Shown: positions 18,798 through 28,364, numbered from the stretch's first letter. The stretch: 64,000 nt of DNA from Kluyvera sichuanensis (GCF_014218705.1 NZ_JABBJF010000003.1:124001-188000), one strand, 5' to 3'. Notes: generated from the letters alone by a model not told the origin. Numbers and translations: made by a program.

Positions 18798-18877
18798 AAC
18801 TTTTTTATATTCCCCCGCGCTATGCTTAATGCGCTCAATCATCCGATTGGGCGCACTTTCAGGAATAAGGATTATTC

Positions 18878-20314
18878 ATGTCTCTGTTGAAGAAGAACAG
18901 TGCCCGCCTGCGCGACGAAGAGCGCCAGCGGCTCATCTGGCTGCTGACCACCGATAAAGCGGTGACTTCAGCGCTGCTGGGCAAGCTGACGCTGGCCGAG
19001 CAGTATGATGAGGGCACGCTGGTTGATGATCTTGCGGAAGTGGGGGCGCTGGTGGCGCACCTGCCGCCGCCGGATCTCGCCGATACCCTGGAAGCGCTGC
19101 CGTCAGAAGAGCGTCACGCGCTGTGGAACATGGTTGAAGATGACCGGCGCGGGAAAGTGTTGCTGGAAGCATCGGAGAACGTCTGGGACGACCTCATTGA
19201 AGATATGAGCGACCGGGCGTTGCTCGATGCACTGCAAACGCTGGATATCGACGAACAGATCTACCTGGTGCAGCACCTGCCGCGTGACCTGACCGGGCGC
19301 CTGCTGGCCTCTATGGATCCCGCTGAACGCGCGCGCGTTCGCCAGGTGATGAACTATGCCCACGAGCAGGTGGGCTCGATCATGGAGTTCGAGGTGATCA
19401 CCATTCGCCCGGACGTCACGCTAGCCTCGGTGCAACGCTTTTTGCGTCGGTTGGGCAAAATGCCGGAGAACACCGACAAACTGTTCGTGGTAAAGCGCGA
19501 TCAAACCCTGATTGGCGAACTGGAGCTTAAAACGATCCTGCTGAATGCGGCCGAACGTTACGTGCATGAAGTGATGGAGGCCGATCCGGTCGCGTTTCAC
19601 CCGGAGGAGCGATCGGAAAGCGTCGCCCGTACCTTCGAGCGTGACAACCTCATCAGCGCCGCAGTCATTGACTCGGAAGGCAAGCTGATGGGGCGTTTGA
19701 CCATCGATGAGATCGTTGACGTGGTCTACGAAGAGACCGACAGCGATCTGCGCCGCATGGGCGGCCTGAGCAGCGAAGAAGATGTGTTTGCGCCGGTGAT
19801 GAAAGCGGTGAAAACCCGCTGGGCGTGGCTCGCCATTAACCTCTGTACCGCTTTTATTGCCTCGCGCGTGATCGACGGTTTCGAACATACCATCTCTCAA
19901 TTGGTGGCGCTGGCTTCACTGATGCCAATTGTGGCGGGGATAGGTGGCAATACCGGCAACCAGACCATCACGATGATCGTGCGCGCGCTGGCGTTACAGC
20001 ATATCCAGCCGGGCAACTTCTCGTTTTTGATTCTGCGCGAAATGGGCGTAGCGCTGATTAACGGCATCGTCTGGGGCGGCATTATGGGCACCGTCACCTG
20101 GCTATTGTACGGCGATCCACATCTGGGTGCCGTGATGACCCTGGCGATGATCCTCAACCTGCTGGTGGCCTCGGTGATGGGGGTATTGATCCCGATGATC
20201 ATGGCTAAACTGGGGCGCGACCCGGCGGTCGGCTCCAGCGTGATGATCACCGCGATCACTGATACCGGCGGCTTCTTTATTTTTCTGGGGCTGGCGACCG
20301 TGTTTCTGCTTTAA
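18878..20314 (+). CDS. mgtE: MgtE-family magnesium channel
   Basis: MgtE is a Mg2+-gated Mg2+ channel of the inner membrane. The 478-aa protein shows the full family layout: an alpha-helical N domain (residues 1 to about 135, with repeated DLADTLEALPSEER and LVQHLPRDLTGRLLASM-type elements), two CBS domains (about 140-265, with VGSIMEFEVITI and VHEVMEADPVAF), a connecting helix and five membrane helices from about residue 305. The pore motif PIVAGIGGNTGNQ and the terminal ITDTGGFFIFLGLA, holding the Mg-binding Asp, are present. E. coli K-12 lacks a gene here. I see no Mg-sensing leader in the short upstream gap. Its last 38 bp overlap the convergent sulP gene. Confidence 0.93.
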   Translation: MSLLKKNSARLRDEERQRLIWLLTTDKAVTSALLGKLTLAEQYDEGTLVDDLAEVGALVAHLPPPDLADTLEALPSEERHALWNMVEDDRRGKVLLEASENVWDDLIEDMSDRALLDALQTLDIDEQIYLVQHLPRDLTGRLLASMDPAERARVRQVMNYAHEQVGSIMEFEVITIRPDVTLASVQRFLRRLGKMPENTDKLFVVKRDQTLIGELELKTILLNAAERYVHEVMEADPVAFHPEERSESVARTFERDNLISAAVIDSEGKLMGRLTIDEIVDVVYEETDSDLRRMGGLSSEEDVFAPVMKAVKTRWAWLAINLCTAFIASRVIDGFEHTISQLVALASLMPIVAGIGGNTGNQTITMIVRALALQHIQPGNFSFLILREMGVALINGIVWGGIMGTVTWLLYGDPHLGAVMTLAMILNLLVASVMGVLIPMIMAKLGRDPAVGSSVMITAITDTGGFFIFLGLATVFLL

Positions 20315-21515
20315 GCTTTGCGCGGTGCTTCAGGCGGGCAGGGACGACAACCATCATCATGATGCCCGCCAGCACGCCTATTGCCAGATTCCCCGTGCTG
20401 ACCGTCGCGCCGACGGTGACCAACATCACCAGCGTTTCCGGCCACGGCGTGCGCTTCAGCGTGCCGGGCTGCAGGCTGTGCCAGTTAAAGGTTTTGAAGG
20501 CGACAATCACCATAATGCCCGCCAGTACCGACATCGGGATTTTTGCCATCACTTCGCTTAAGGCGGTGACCAGCAGCAGCAGTACCAGCGCTGCCGCGAT
20601 GGTTGATATCCGGGTGCGGCCTTTGCCCATCTCCACGTTCACGATGGTCTGACCGATCATGGCGCAGCCGGCGATGCCGCCGTAGCAGCCAGCCAGAATA
20701 TTGGCGATGCCGAGACCCGCGCTCTCACGCGTTTTGTTCGATGGTGTGACGGTGAGGTCATCGACCAGTTTCGCGGTCAGCAGCGACTCCATCAGGCCAA
20801 CAAAAGCAATACTCAGCGCGCACGGCCAGATAATCTGCAACGTTTCAAGATTCATCGGCACCAGCCACTGGGTGAGGCCCGGCAGCCCGCCACTCATCGA
20901 ACCTTCATCGCCGACGGTTGGCAAAATCTGCCCGCTGGTGGCGGTATAGAGGGTGAGTAGAACGACGGCGATAAGCGGCGATGGAATGCTTTTCATCACG
21001 CGCGGAAGCCACAACACGATGAGTATTGTGGCGGCAAACAGCGCGACAATCAGCGGGCTACGGCTCCAGAAATGGGGTACCTGAGCAAAGAAAATCAGAA
21101 TACCCAGCGCATTCACAAACCCGGTCATTACCGATTGTGGAATAAAGCGCATCAGCTTTGCCATCCCGCAGGCGGCAAACAGAATTTGAATGATACCGGC
21201 CATGACCACGGCTGGCAGAATATAGGCAACCCCGTGCTGGTGCACCATTGGGCCGATGACCAGTGCCACGGAACCCGCAGCGGCGGTGACCATCGCCGGG
21301 CGGCCGCCGAGAAACGACATCGACAGGCACAGCACCACGGAGGCAATCAGGCTGACCTTCGGGTCAACGCCCGCAATCACGGAAAACGAGATAACCTCGG
21401 GGATCAGCGCCAGCGCGGTAATCACGCCCGCCAGAACTTCACGCGTCAACATGGAAGGTGACGTCAGGACGGCAAGCAGAGAACCAGAAAGAGGGGAGGG
21501 AGAAGCGTTCGACAT
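20277..21515 (-). CDS. SulP-family inorganic anion transporter without STAS domain
   Basis: This is a 412-aa multi-pass inner-membrane protein of the SulP (SLC26-like) family, whose members carry sulfate, bicarbonate or dicarboxylates. The N-terminal motif LAGVITALALIPEVISFSVIAGVDPKVSL and GGRPAMVTAAAGSVALVIGPMV are typical. The family usually adds a C-terminal cytoplasmic STAS domain and exceeds 500 aa. Here the chain ends after the last membrane segment and a short basic tail (PARLKHRAKLKAETRSPAPEK), so the STAS domain is missing. The substrate cannot be read from sequence. The gene converges on mgtE and shares 38 bp with it. Confidence 0.88.
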   Translation of the reverse strand: MSNASPSPLSGSLLAVLTSPSMLTREVLAGVITALALIPEVISFSVIAGVDPKVSLIASVVLCLSMSFLGGRPAMVTAAAGSVALVIGPMVHQHGVAYILPAVVMAGIIQILFAACGMAKLMRFIPQSVMTGFVNALGILIFFAQVPHFWSRSPLIVALFAATILIVLWLPRVMKSIPSPLIAVVLLTLYTATSGQILPTVGDEGSMSGGLPGLTQWLVPMNLETLQIIWPCALSIAFVGLMESLLTAKLVDDLTVTPSNKTRESAGLGIANILAGCYGGIAGCAMIGQTIVNVEMGKGRTRISTIAAALVLLLLVTALSEVMAKIPMSVLAGIMVIVAFKTFNWHSLQPGTLKRTPWPETLVMLVTVGATVSTGNLAIGVLAGIMMMVVVPARLKHRAKLKAETRSPAPEK

Positions 21516-21788
21516 AGGGTATTCACAGGTTATCGATGGCGGGTTTTCTATAATCCCCAGCGTCCGTGCGTACCATCACAAAGGGGAGAATAATACCGCT
21601 TCCCGTCACACTCTACCAGTACCAAATCTCATTTTCTGTACACATTTATTAAACATTTTAATAACAGATCTCAAAACTCAACTTAAATTTTAAACAATAT
21701 TTAAATTTACCGTGGCTGGTGGTAACGTAACCGTACGGATGTTTTTACCTGCATGTAACAAATCGCAAGTCAAGTAAGGCCCCCTACG

Positions 21789-23441
21789 ATGAAAAAAAAG
21801 ATAGCTGTACCCAACGCACAGAAATCGGGTACCGAGAAGGTTTCTGTGGCGACTAAGGCGAAGACTCGTGTGGTGCACGAGACAGATGTATTGCTGATCG
21901 GTGGCGGCATTATGAGCGCTACGCTGGGTACATGGCTGCAGGAGCTGGAGCCAGACTGGTCGATTACCATGGTTGAGCAGATGGAAAGCGTGGCCGAAGA
22001 GAGCTCCAACGGCTGGAACAACGCCGGCACCGGGCACTCGGCCCTGATGGAACTCAACTATACCCCGCAGAAAGCCGATGGCTCCGTCAGCATCGACAAA
22101 GCTATTGATATCAACGAAGCCTTCCAGATTTCCCGTCAATTCTGGGCCCACCAGGTGACGCGCGGCGTGCTGACGCAGCCGAAGAGCTTTATTAACACCG
22201 TGCCACACATGAGCTTTGTGTGGGGCGATGACAACGTCAATTTCCTGCGTGCGCGCTATCGTGCACTGCAAAAGAGCCCGCTGTTCAACGGCATGCGCTA
22301 CTCCGAAGATCACGAGCAGATTAAAGACTGGGCGCCGCTGGTGATGGAAGGGCGCGATCCGCAGCAGAAGATTGCTGCGACGCGAACTGAAGCAGGCACC
22401 GACGTGAACTACGGCGAGATTACTCGCCAGCTCATTCAGGGCCTCAAAAAGCGCGAACGCTTTACGCTGCAGCTCAACACCGTGGTGCGCCGTTTCCGTC
22501 GTAATCCAGACAACAGCTGGAATGTGACGGTTTCTGATGCCAACGGCAGCCATGAAAAACGTACCATCAAAGCGAAGTTTATTTTCATCGGCGCGGGTGG
22601 TGCGGCGCTGAAGCTGCTACAGCAAACCAAAATTCCTCAGGCGAAAGAGTACGCAGGCTTCCCGGTTGGCGGTCAGTTCCTGGTGTGCGAAAACCCGGAA
22701 GTGGTTAACCATCATCTGGCGAAGGTCTACGGTCAGGCTTCCGTGGGCGCGCCGCCGATGTCTGTGCCGCACATCGACACCCGTATCATCGACGGCAAAC
22801 GCGTGGTGCTGTTTGGGCCGTTCGCCACCTTCTCTACGCGCTTCCTGAAAAATGGTTCGCTGTGGGATCTGCTGGCCTCGACCAATAAATCCAACATCCT
22901 GCCGATGCTGAATGTTGGGCTGGATAACTTCGATCTGGTGAAATACCTGGTAAGCCAGGTGCTACAGAAAGATAAAGACCGCCATGCGGCTCTGCGCGCT
23001 TACTATCCGATGGCGAAAAAGCAGGACTGGCGTTTGTGGCAGGCCGGTCAGCGCGTACAGATCATCAAACGTGATGCGCGTATCGGTGGCGTACTGCGTC
23101 TGGGCACTGAAGTGGTCAGCGATGATGAAGGCACCGTTGCCGCGCTACTGGGGGCATCTCCGGGGGCATCAACCGCCGCGCCTATCATGCTGGAGCTGAT
23201 GGAAAAGGTCTTTAAGGATAAAATGCAGACGGCGGAATGGCAGGAAAAAATTCGCGCCGTGGTACCGACCTACGGTTCTACGCTGACGGAAAACCCGCAC
23301 CTGATTGAAAAAACGTTGGCCTATACCAGCGAAGTGCTGGGACTACGTCATGAAGCAACCCGTGAAGCGGATCCGACGCCAGCGGTGCAGGTATCGTCCA
23401 AACCGGTTGTAGCAAAAGAGATGGCGGATATCGCACTCTAA
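21789..23441 (+). CDS. mqo: Malate:quinone oxidoreductase
   Basis: Mqo is the FAD-dependent peripheral membrane enzyme that oxidises L-malate to oxaloacetate with electrons passed to quinone. The 550-aa protein (548 in E. coli) has the FAD-binding motif [15 protein letters not shown] near residue 37, followed by [34 protein letters not shown] and [14 protein letters not shown], all family signatures. The first 30 residues ([31 protein letters not shown]) are basic and differ from E. coli, which has a more hydrophobic N-terminus. A terminator follows. Confidence 0.96.
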   Translation: MKKKIAVPNAQKSGTEKVSVATKAKTRVVHETDVLLIGGGIMSATLGTWLQELEPDWSITMVEQMESVAEESSNGWNNAGTGHSALMELNYTPQKADGSVSIDKAIDINEAFQISRQFWAHQVTRGVLTQPKSFINTVPHMSFVWGDDNVNFLRARYRALQKSPLFNGMRYSEDHEQIKDWAPLVMEGRDPQQKIAATRTEAGTDVNYGEITRQLIQGLKKRERFTLQLNTVVRRFRRNPDNSWNVTVSDANGSHEKRTIKAKFIFIGAGGAALKLLQQTKIPQAKEYAGFPVGGQFLVCENPEVVNHHLAKVYGQASVGAPPMSVPHIDTRIIDGKRVVLFGPFATFSTRFLKNGSLWDLLASTNKSNILPMLNVGLDNFDLVKYLVSQVLQKDKDRHAALRAYYPMAKKQDWRLWQAGQRVQIIKRDARIGGVLRLGTEVVSDDEGTVAALLGASPGASTAAPIMLELMEKVFKDKMQTAEWQEKIRAVVPTYGSTLTENPHLIEKTLAYTSEVLGLRHEATREADPTPAVQVSSKPVVAKEMADIAL

Positions 23442-23450
23442 GAAAGAAAA

Positions 23451-23476
23451 AATCCCGGTCATACCGGGATTTTATT
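23451..23476 (+). terminator. Rho-independent terminator of mqo
   Basis: A 9-bp perfect stem AATCCCGGT / ACCGGGATT with a 3-nt loop and a T-rich tail sits 9 bp after the mqo stop. Confidence 0.9.
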
Positions 23477-23481
23477 ATTTG

Positions 23482-23511
23482 GTAGCCCGGGCGAGCGCAA
23501 GCGACCCCGGG
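23482..23511. repeat. REP element between mqo and eco
   Basis: The sequence starts GTAGCCCGGGCGAGCGCAAG and ends ACCCCGGG, a member of the GTAGCCCGG REP class. It fills the 3' gap of the convergent mqo/eco pair. Confidence 0.72.
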
Positions 23512-23518
23512 TTTTTTA

Positions 23519-24010
23519 TTAACGCGCGACGGCGTTATGTACCGTTTCCTGAGCTTCCCAGATACGGTATTTCACTTCTACGTTCTCAGGCGCGTAGATA
23601 ACAATTGGCAACTTGCTGTTGTAGCGCAGCATGCCATCGTCGCCCAGTGATGCGGTGACGAATTTTTTCGTTTTCTTCTGGTCAGGGCAGGCCATCATGG
23701 TCGACACTGGTCCGGAGATTTTCTCCACCACATAGTAGTCGTAGCCCCAGCCTTCCAGCGTTTTGCTTTCCAGCTCGCCGCCAAGGCGCTGATGGTTACA
23801 ATCGACCTCCAGCGTTTTACCAATCAATAATTCCACCTTGTAGGCAGACTCATCTTTCTGTTCCGGCAACTGAATCACCTGACGCGTCATACCTTTTTCC
23901 GCTTTAGGGAAAGGCGCAACCTTTTCCAGCGGCTGTTCTGCAGCCCAGGCGGAGCTGGAGGCACAGGCGATGGCCAGTAACGAAGCGGCAAGTTTATGTG
24001 TGTTTTTCAC
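23519..24010 (-). CDS. eco: Ecotin, periplasmic serine protease inhibitor
   Basis: Ecotin is a dimeric periplasmic inhibitor of trypsin-fold proteases (trypsin, chymotrypsin, elastase). The 163-aa precursor starts at a GTG 7 nt after the ribosome site AAAGGAT. Signal peptide cleavage is expected after AWA (residue 23), giving mature [18 protein letters not shown]. The reactive loop VSTMMACP is conserved, with P1 Met105 and Cys108 pairing with Cys71. Motifs [13 protein letters not shown] and [24 protein letters not shown] match the family. Confidence 0.96.
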   Translation of the reverse strand: MKNTHKLAASLLAIACASSSAWAAEQPLEKVAPFPKAEKGMTRQVIQLPEQKDESAYKVELLIGKTLEVDCNHQRLGGELESKTLEGWGYDYYVVEKISGPVSTMMACPDQKKTKKFVTASLGDDGMLRYNSKLPIVIYAPENVEVKYRIWEAQETVHNAVAR

Positions 24011-24185
24011 TGTTCATCCTTTTTATCAGTTTGCAACGAGAGGAGAATATCATTCCTGACATCAATGGTAATCGTATTTTACTGAATTTTGCATTAGGAC
24101 TAGTTCTAAATATTGTGTTTATGAATGAATATAGCGATTAAGACTGTTTTATTCGCATGATAGCGTACGGATATCCTGAATAACG

Positions 24186-24695
24186 ATGAAAATGACCAGA
24201 TTTCTTATTATAGCTGCGCTTCTCGGCGTTATCCCTGCCGCACAGGCCACAATCCAGGTTGGATTCTCACCTGAAGGCTCCGCCCGTGAGTTGGTGCTGA
24301 GCACTATCGATGGCGCACAGCGCTCCATTGATATGATGGCCTACTCGTTTCAGGCCAAAGATATTGTCGACGCGCTGATTCGTGCCCAAAAACGCGGTGT
24401 GAAGGTACGGGCGGTGATTGATAAGCGACGAAATCAGGGGGAGGTCAGCCAGAAGGCCATTGCCCGGGCGGTAGAAAACGGCATTGATGTTCGCATTGAC
24501 GGCCACTACCACATTCAGCATGACAAAGTGATGATCGTGGACGGCAATACGCTGGAGACCGGGTCGTTTAACTTCGCTAAATCGGCAGAGACGGAAAACT
24601 CAGAGAATGTGCTGGTGATCCGAGATGAGCCGGAGGTGATTCGCCAGTATCAGGCGCATTTTGACAGCCGCTGGGCGCTGGGAAAGTCGCGGTAA
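24186..24695 (+). CDS. Exported phospholipase D-family nuclease, single HKD motif
   Basis: This is a small PLD-superfamily protein of 169 aa with a signal peptide (MKMTRFLIIAALLGVIPAAQA) and one HKD motif, HDKVMIVDG (His112, Lys114, Asp119), followed by the conserved SFNF. This layout matches the periplasmic endonuclease Nuc of plasmid pKM101, which builds its active site from two subunits. The likely role is non-specific phosphodiester or DNA hydrolysis in the periplasm; the substrate is inferred. It stands alone between eco and tRNA-Pro, and E. coli K-12 has no such gene here. It shares a bidirectional hairpin with the tRNA gene. Confidence 0.88.
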   Translation: MKMTRFLIIAALLGVIPAAQATIQVGFSPEGSARELVLSTIDGAQRSIDMMAYSFQAKDIVDALIRAQKRGVKVRAVIDKRRNQGEVSQKAIARAVENGIDVRIDGHYHIQHDKVMIVDGNTLETGSFNFAKSAETENSENVLVIRDEPEVIRQYQAHFDSRWALGKSR

Positions 24696-24705
24696 GGAAA
24701 TAAAA

Positions 24706-24729
24706 AAACCAGCCATAACAGGCTGGTTT
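24706..24729. terminator. Bidirectional terminator between nuclease gene and tRNA-Pro
   Basis: A perfect 9-bp stem AAACCAGCC / GGCTGGTTT has a 6-nt loop. On the minus strand it is followed by T7, making a strong end for the tRNA transcript. On the plus strand the tail TATATAATC is weaker. Confidence 0.85.
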
Positions 24730-24741
24730 ATATAATCTTTT

Positions 24742-24818
24742 TGGTCGGCACGAGAGGATTTGAACCTCCGACCCCCGACACCCCATGACGGTGCGCTACC
24801 AGGCTGCGCTACGTGCCG
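24742..24818 (-). tRNA. proL: tRNA-Pro (anticodon GGG)
   Basis: This is a 77-nt gene on the minus strand starting CGGCACGTAGCGCAGCCTGG and ending in encoded CCA. The acceptor stem CGGCACG / CGTGCCG, D arm, T arm GGAGGTTCAAATCCTC and anticodon loop ATGGGGT (U33, anticodon GGG, G37) fit tRNA-Pro(GGG). It is nearly identical to E. coli proL and likewise sits beside yejM. No integrase or duplicated 3' end indicating an inserted island was seen. Confidence 0.97.
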
Positions 24819-24893
24819 ACGCATGGAGAAAATACTACCGCTTTTATCCCTGATTGCAAGTCAGGGTTCACCAATTGATTTAAAATTAATCAA

Positions 24894-26648
24894 TCAGTTA
24901 GCGATAAAGCGTTTTTCATCCGTCAGCACCTGCAGCAGCAAACTGAGTTGGGCTTTTTGATCCCGTTCCTTCTCACCCGCCGCGTTCCAGGTCTTATAGT
25001 GACCATTATGGCTGAGCACGACGGTAATCGATGGCGTGGTGATCGCCAGGGTATCGTTATCTGCCGACGTCACCCAATTATGGCGGCGCGCGGCGCTGAA
25101 CAGATCCTGACCCTGCGAGTATTCGTTTGCCGGCGTGCTGACATGCAGCAGGCGTTGCATCAGGGTGGTCATAATATCTTTATGATCGGTCAACAGGTCG
25201 ATGCGCTGAGCAGGGGTCCCCGGCCAGTGGATGACCAGCGGTACCTGAAGCTGGGCGCGTGACCAGTTAAAAGTGCTGTTCTCGTCGCTGAGCGGCACGC
25301 CGTGACCGGCGGTAATAATCACCACGGTGTCATCGAGCTTGCCGGAGTTGCGCAGTGCGTCCAGTACCTTAGCAATTTGTGCATCCACATCCGCTGCGGC
25401 ACGAGCATATTGACGGTCGTTGGCCTGAGCGTTGTTGATGGTGGTTCCGTTAAACGACACCCACGAGAACCAGCGGTTTTCGTCCTGGGCGTTGTTTTTA
25501 AGCCAGTTAGTCCACTGGCTTGCCGTCTGGGCATCATTCTGCGATTTGCCCGGCGGCAGTGAGAAATCAGACAGCAGCGCCTGGCGATAAATCGGGCTGG
25601 TGAAGCCGTCAGAAGAGAACAGACCCAGCTGATAGCCCTGTTGATTAAGGGCGCTAATCAGCGCTGCCGGAATACGTGCCGACAGGACGCCGTCCATATA
25701 GGACGGTGAAATACCGTAGAACAGGCCAAAGATGCCGTTATCGGCGTTGTTGCCCGCGCTCATATGCTGGGTAAAGTTGACGTTGCTGTCCGCAAAACGG
25801 GCCAGCGATGGCATTTGCTGTTCGAAGCGCGAATAGTTCAGGCCATCGACGGTAATCAGCAGGACGTTCTTGCCGACACCCATATCGCGATAGCGCAGAT
25901 CGCTGAGCGGATACTGCACGGTTACCGCTTCCGGATCGCCTTGTTCCACCAGACGGCGCTGGTAATCCTGCGCGTCAAGCAGCCCGTGCTTCTCAAGGAA
26001 GCGGCGCGCGGTCATTGGATATGACAGCGGCAGGTTGGCGCGCTGCATGGTGACCGGACGATAGAAGTTAGCATCGGCCCAGATGTACATCACGTGCGAG
26101 GCGATGAACGATGCAAAGAAGAACCATGCGACCGGGCGGGCGTAGTGACGGCGACGCGTCAGGCTGCGCAGCTTCTGCCAGCTCCAGGTGGCAAACAGCA
26201 TCTCGACCAGCAGAATCACCGGCACACTGATAAACATCAGCTGCCAGTCTCGGGCGGTCTCGTTTTGATCGGGGTTGATAACCAACTCCCACACCACCGG
26301 GTTAAGGTGCAGGTGGAAGCGGGTAAAGACCTCGCTGTCGATAAGCAGCAGCGTCATGCCCGCCGTCGCCAGAATGGCGGACAGGAAGCGCATCAAACGC
26401 TGGGACATGACGATAAAGGTCAGCGGGAACAGAATCAGCAGATAGGCAGAGAACACCAGAAAGCTGAAATGCCCGACAAGGCTGATGTAGGAGAAAATGC
26501 GTCCAGCCAGCGTCGTCGGCCAGTCGGCGACAAAAAGATAGCGGCTACCGAGCACCATGGCCAACAGCATGTTGAACAGGGCGAACCAGTGCCCCCAGCT
26601 AACCATCTGGGAGACTTTTTCTCGGTAAGGCTGACGATGAGTCACCAT
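24894..26648 (-). CDS. yejM: Inner-membrane LPS-synthesis regulator YejM (PbgA/LapC)
   Basis: YejM senses periplasmic-leaflet LPS in the inner membrane and controls LpxC proteolysis through LapB and FtsH, which sets LPS output. The 584-aa protein (586 in E. coli) has five N-terminal membrane segments (residues about 15-190), a basic linker and a periplasmic alkaline-phosphatase-fold domain from about 245 (LLITVDGLNYSRFEQQMPSL, THMSAGNNADNGIFGLFYGI, VVIITAGHGVPL). It lies 18 bp downstream of yejL in the same direction, so they form an operon. Confidence 0.96.
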   Translation of the reverse strand: MVTHRQPYREKVSQMVSWGHWFALFNMLLAMVLGSRYLFVADWPTTLAGRIFSYISLVGHFSFLVFSAYLLILFPLTFIVMSQRLMRFLSAILATAGMTLLLIDSEVFTRFHLHLNPVVWELVINPDQNETARDWQLMFISVPVILLVEMLFATWSWQKLRSLTRRRHYARPVAWFFFASFIASHVMYIWADANFYRPVTMQRANLPLSYPMTARRFLEKHGLLDAQDYQRRLVEQGDPEAVTVQYPLSDLRYRDMGVGKNVLLITVDGLNYSRFEQQMPSLARFADSNVNFTQHMSAGNNADNGIFGLFYGISPSYMDGVLSARIPAALISALNQQGYQLGLFSSDGFTSPIYRQALLSDFSLPPGKSQNDAQTASQWTNWLKNNAQDENRWFSWVSFNGTTINNAQANDRQYARAAADVDAQIAKVLDALRNSGKLDDTVVIITAGHGVPLSDENSTFNWSRAQLQVPLVIHWPGTPAQRIDLLTDHKDIMTTLMQRLLHVSTPANEYSQGQDLFSAARRHNWVTSADNDTLAITTPSITVVLSHNGHYKTWNAAGEKERDQKAQLSLLLQVLTDEKRFIAN

Positions 26649-26666
26649 AAACTGTTGCTTGTACCC

Positions 26667-26894
26667 TTAGTGCGCAGGATCGCTGTTAATAGAAGACTGG
26701 AGCGCCTGGGCAAAAGAACGTGCGATAGCCTGGCGTTGAGCCGGAGCCACGCTGCTGTTAATCAGGTTGGTCACCATATTGCCCAGTACCATCAGCGAAA
26801 GATCGGTCGGGGCTTTATGTTCTTCCAGCACGTTGGCGAGCTCGCTCAGCAGTTTTTCAACGTGTTCATCACTATAGCGGGATTGTTGTGGCAT
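26667..26894 (-). CDS. yejL: Conserved small protein YejL (UPF0352)
   Basis: This is a 75-aa cytosolic protein beginning [35 protein letters not shown], very close to E. coli YejL. The family is a small all-helical dimer of unknown function. It is co-transcribed with yejM and divergent from yejK (183-bp gap). Confidence 0.94.
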   Translation of the reverse strand: MPQQSRYSDEHVEKLLSELANVLEEHKAPTDLSLMVLGNMVTNLINSSVAPAQRQAIARSFAQALQSSINSDPAH

Positions 26895-27077
26895 AAATCG
26901 AAATCTGTCTATTCATCAAAGGGCAGTATATTACCGTAGCAGCAGCATTTTTTCCGCTTTTTTTCAGCGGAACGCGTTATCCTTTCGCCATTATGCTGCC
27001 GCGAGGGCGGTAATGTGTGAGTTGCACTGTCGCATCGGGGGTGATTGAATACACCCGATCTTAAAGGAGAGTTTAAC

Positions 27078-28085
27078 ATGAGTCTGGATATCGACCAGAT
27101 TGCTTTGCATCAGCTCATCAAACGCGATGAGCAAAACCTGGACGTGGTGCTGCGCGACACGCTGCTGGAGCCGACCGCGCCGGTTGAAGAGATGATGGCC
27201 GAGCTGCATCGGGTGTACAGCGCGAAGAATAAAGCCTACGGCCTGTTTACCGAAGAGAGCGAACTGGCACAGGCGTTAAAGCTGCAGCGTCAGGGTGAGG
27301 AAGATTTCCTCGCCTTCAGCCGCGCGGCCACCGGCCGTCTGCGCGACGAGCTGGCGAAATATCCGTTCGCCGACGGTGGGATCGTGCTGTTCTGCCACTA
27401 CCGCTATCTGGCGGTGGAGTATCTGCTGGTGGCGGTGCTGAATAATCTCAGCAGCATGCGCGTCAACGAAGAGCTGGACATCAGCGCGACCCATTATCTC
27501 GACATCAACCATGCGGATATCGTCGCGCGCATCGACTTAACCGAGTGGGAAACTAACCCGGAATCGACCCGCTACCTGACCTTCCTGAAAGGGCGAGTCG
27601 GGCGCAAAGTCGCCGATTTCTTTATGGACTTCCTCGGCGCGAGCGAAGGGCTGAATGCGAAAGTGCAAAACCGCGGCCTGCTGCAGGCGCTGGATGATTT
27701 TGCCGCCGAAGCGCAGCTCGACAAAAACGAGCGTCAGAACGTGCGTCAGCAGGTCTACTCCTACTGCAACGAACAGCTGCAGGCCGGTGAAGAGATTGAG
27801 CTGGAGTCGTTGTCAAAAGAGCTCTCCGGTGTGAGCGAAGTGAGCTTCAGCGAATTTACCGCGGAGAAGGGCTACGAACTGGAAGAGAGCTTCCCGGCGG
27901 ATCGTAGCACCCTGCGCCAGCTGACTAAATTTGCCGGTAGCGGCGGCGGCTTAACCATTAACTTCGATGCCATGCTGCTTGGTGAGCGAATTTACTGGGA
28001 CCCGGCCACCGATACGCTGACCATTAAAGGCACGCCGCCAAACCTGCGTGACCAGCTCCAGCGCCGGACCTCCGGAAAAAGCTAA
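27078..28085 (+). CDS. yejK: Nucleoid-associated protein YejK (NdpA)
   Basis: YejK is a nucleoid-associated protein reported to interact with gyrase and topoisomerase IV. I chose the ATG at 27078 behind the ribosome site AAAGGAGA; it gives [19 protein letters not shown] and 335 aa, exactly the E. coli length. An upstream in-frame ATG at 27045 would add 11 unconserved residues. The region [25 protein letters not shown] is highly conserved. The terminator at 28097-28124 isolates it from pehX. Confidence 0.96.
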   Translation: MSLDIDQIALHQLIKRDEQNLDVVLRDTLLEPTAPVEEMMAELHRVYSAKNKAYGLFTEESELAQALKLQRQGEEDFLAFSRAATGRLRDELAKYPFADGGIVLFCHYRYLAVEYLLVAVLNNLSSMRVNEELDISATHYLDINHADIVARIDLTEWETNPESTRYLTFLKGRVGRKVADFFMDFLGASEGLNAKVQNRGLLQALDDFAAEAQLDKNERQNVRQQVYSYCNEQLQAGEEIELESLSKELSGVSEVSFSEFTAEKGYELEESFPADRSTLRQLTKFAGSGGGLTINFDAMLLGERIYWDPATDTLTIKGTPPNLRDQLQRRTSGKS

Positions 28086-28096
28086 GTCCTCCCTCT

Positions 28097-28124
28097 AAAG
28101 CCCGCTCATCCCCGAGCGGGCTTT
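28097..28124 (+). terminator. Rho-independent terminator of yejK
   Basis: A perfect 11-bp stem AAAGCCCGCTC / GAGCGGGCTTT has a 6-nt loop and lies 11 bp after the stop. The T tail is short. Confidence 0.85.
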
Positions 28125-28236
28125 GTCTATCCGTATTTCCGCCACTTTTGAGTGATGTTCCTCTCATTTTCTGTATCGATGCTTTTTCATCCAGGTTAAA
28201 ACTTGAGCTGACTCTCGGTTAAGACCTAATGAAATA

Positions 28237-28255
28237 AATAAAAATACGTTTCATT
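28237..28255 (+). promoter_or_regulatory. Candidate KdgR operator upstream of pehX
   Basis: AATAAAAATACGTTTCATT matches the KdgR pattern AAT-R-AAA-YRNYR-TTT-Y-ATT at 17 of 19 positions (only the first two bases of the central block differ). KdgR represses pectin-degradation genes in enterobacteria and is relieved by KDG. The site is 110 bp upstream of the pehX start. Confidence 0.6.
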
Positions 28256-28364
28256 TTAAATGCAAAAACATTTTGATTTTGTAAATGGAGAGCCACTCTG
28301 ATTCAGGAGGGCTCAAGGACGCGGCAGCTGGGTGCCGCGAATCACTGAGAGGAAAAATAACAAG

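Noticed and set aside
18751..18877. Mg2+-sensing leader or riboswitch before mgtE
   Set aside because: The gap is only 127 bp and holds a terminator-like hairpin and possible promoter; no M-box-like conserved core is seen.
24742..24818. tRNA-Pro as an integration site for an island
   Set aside because: There is no integrase, no duplicated tRNA 3' end and no shift to phage-like genes on either side.
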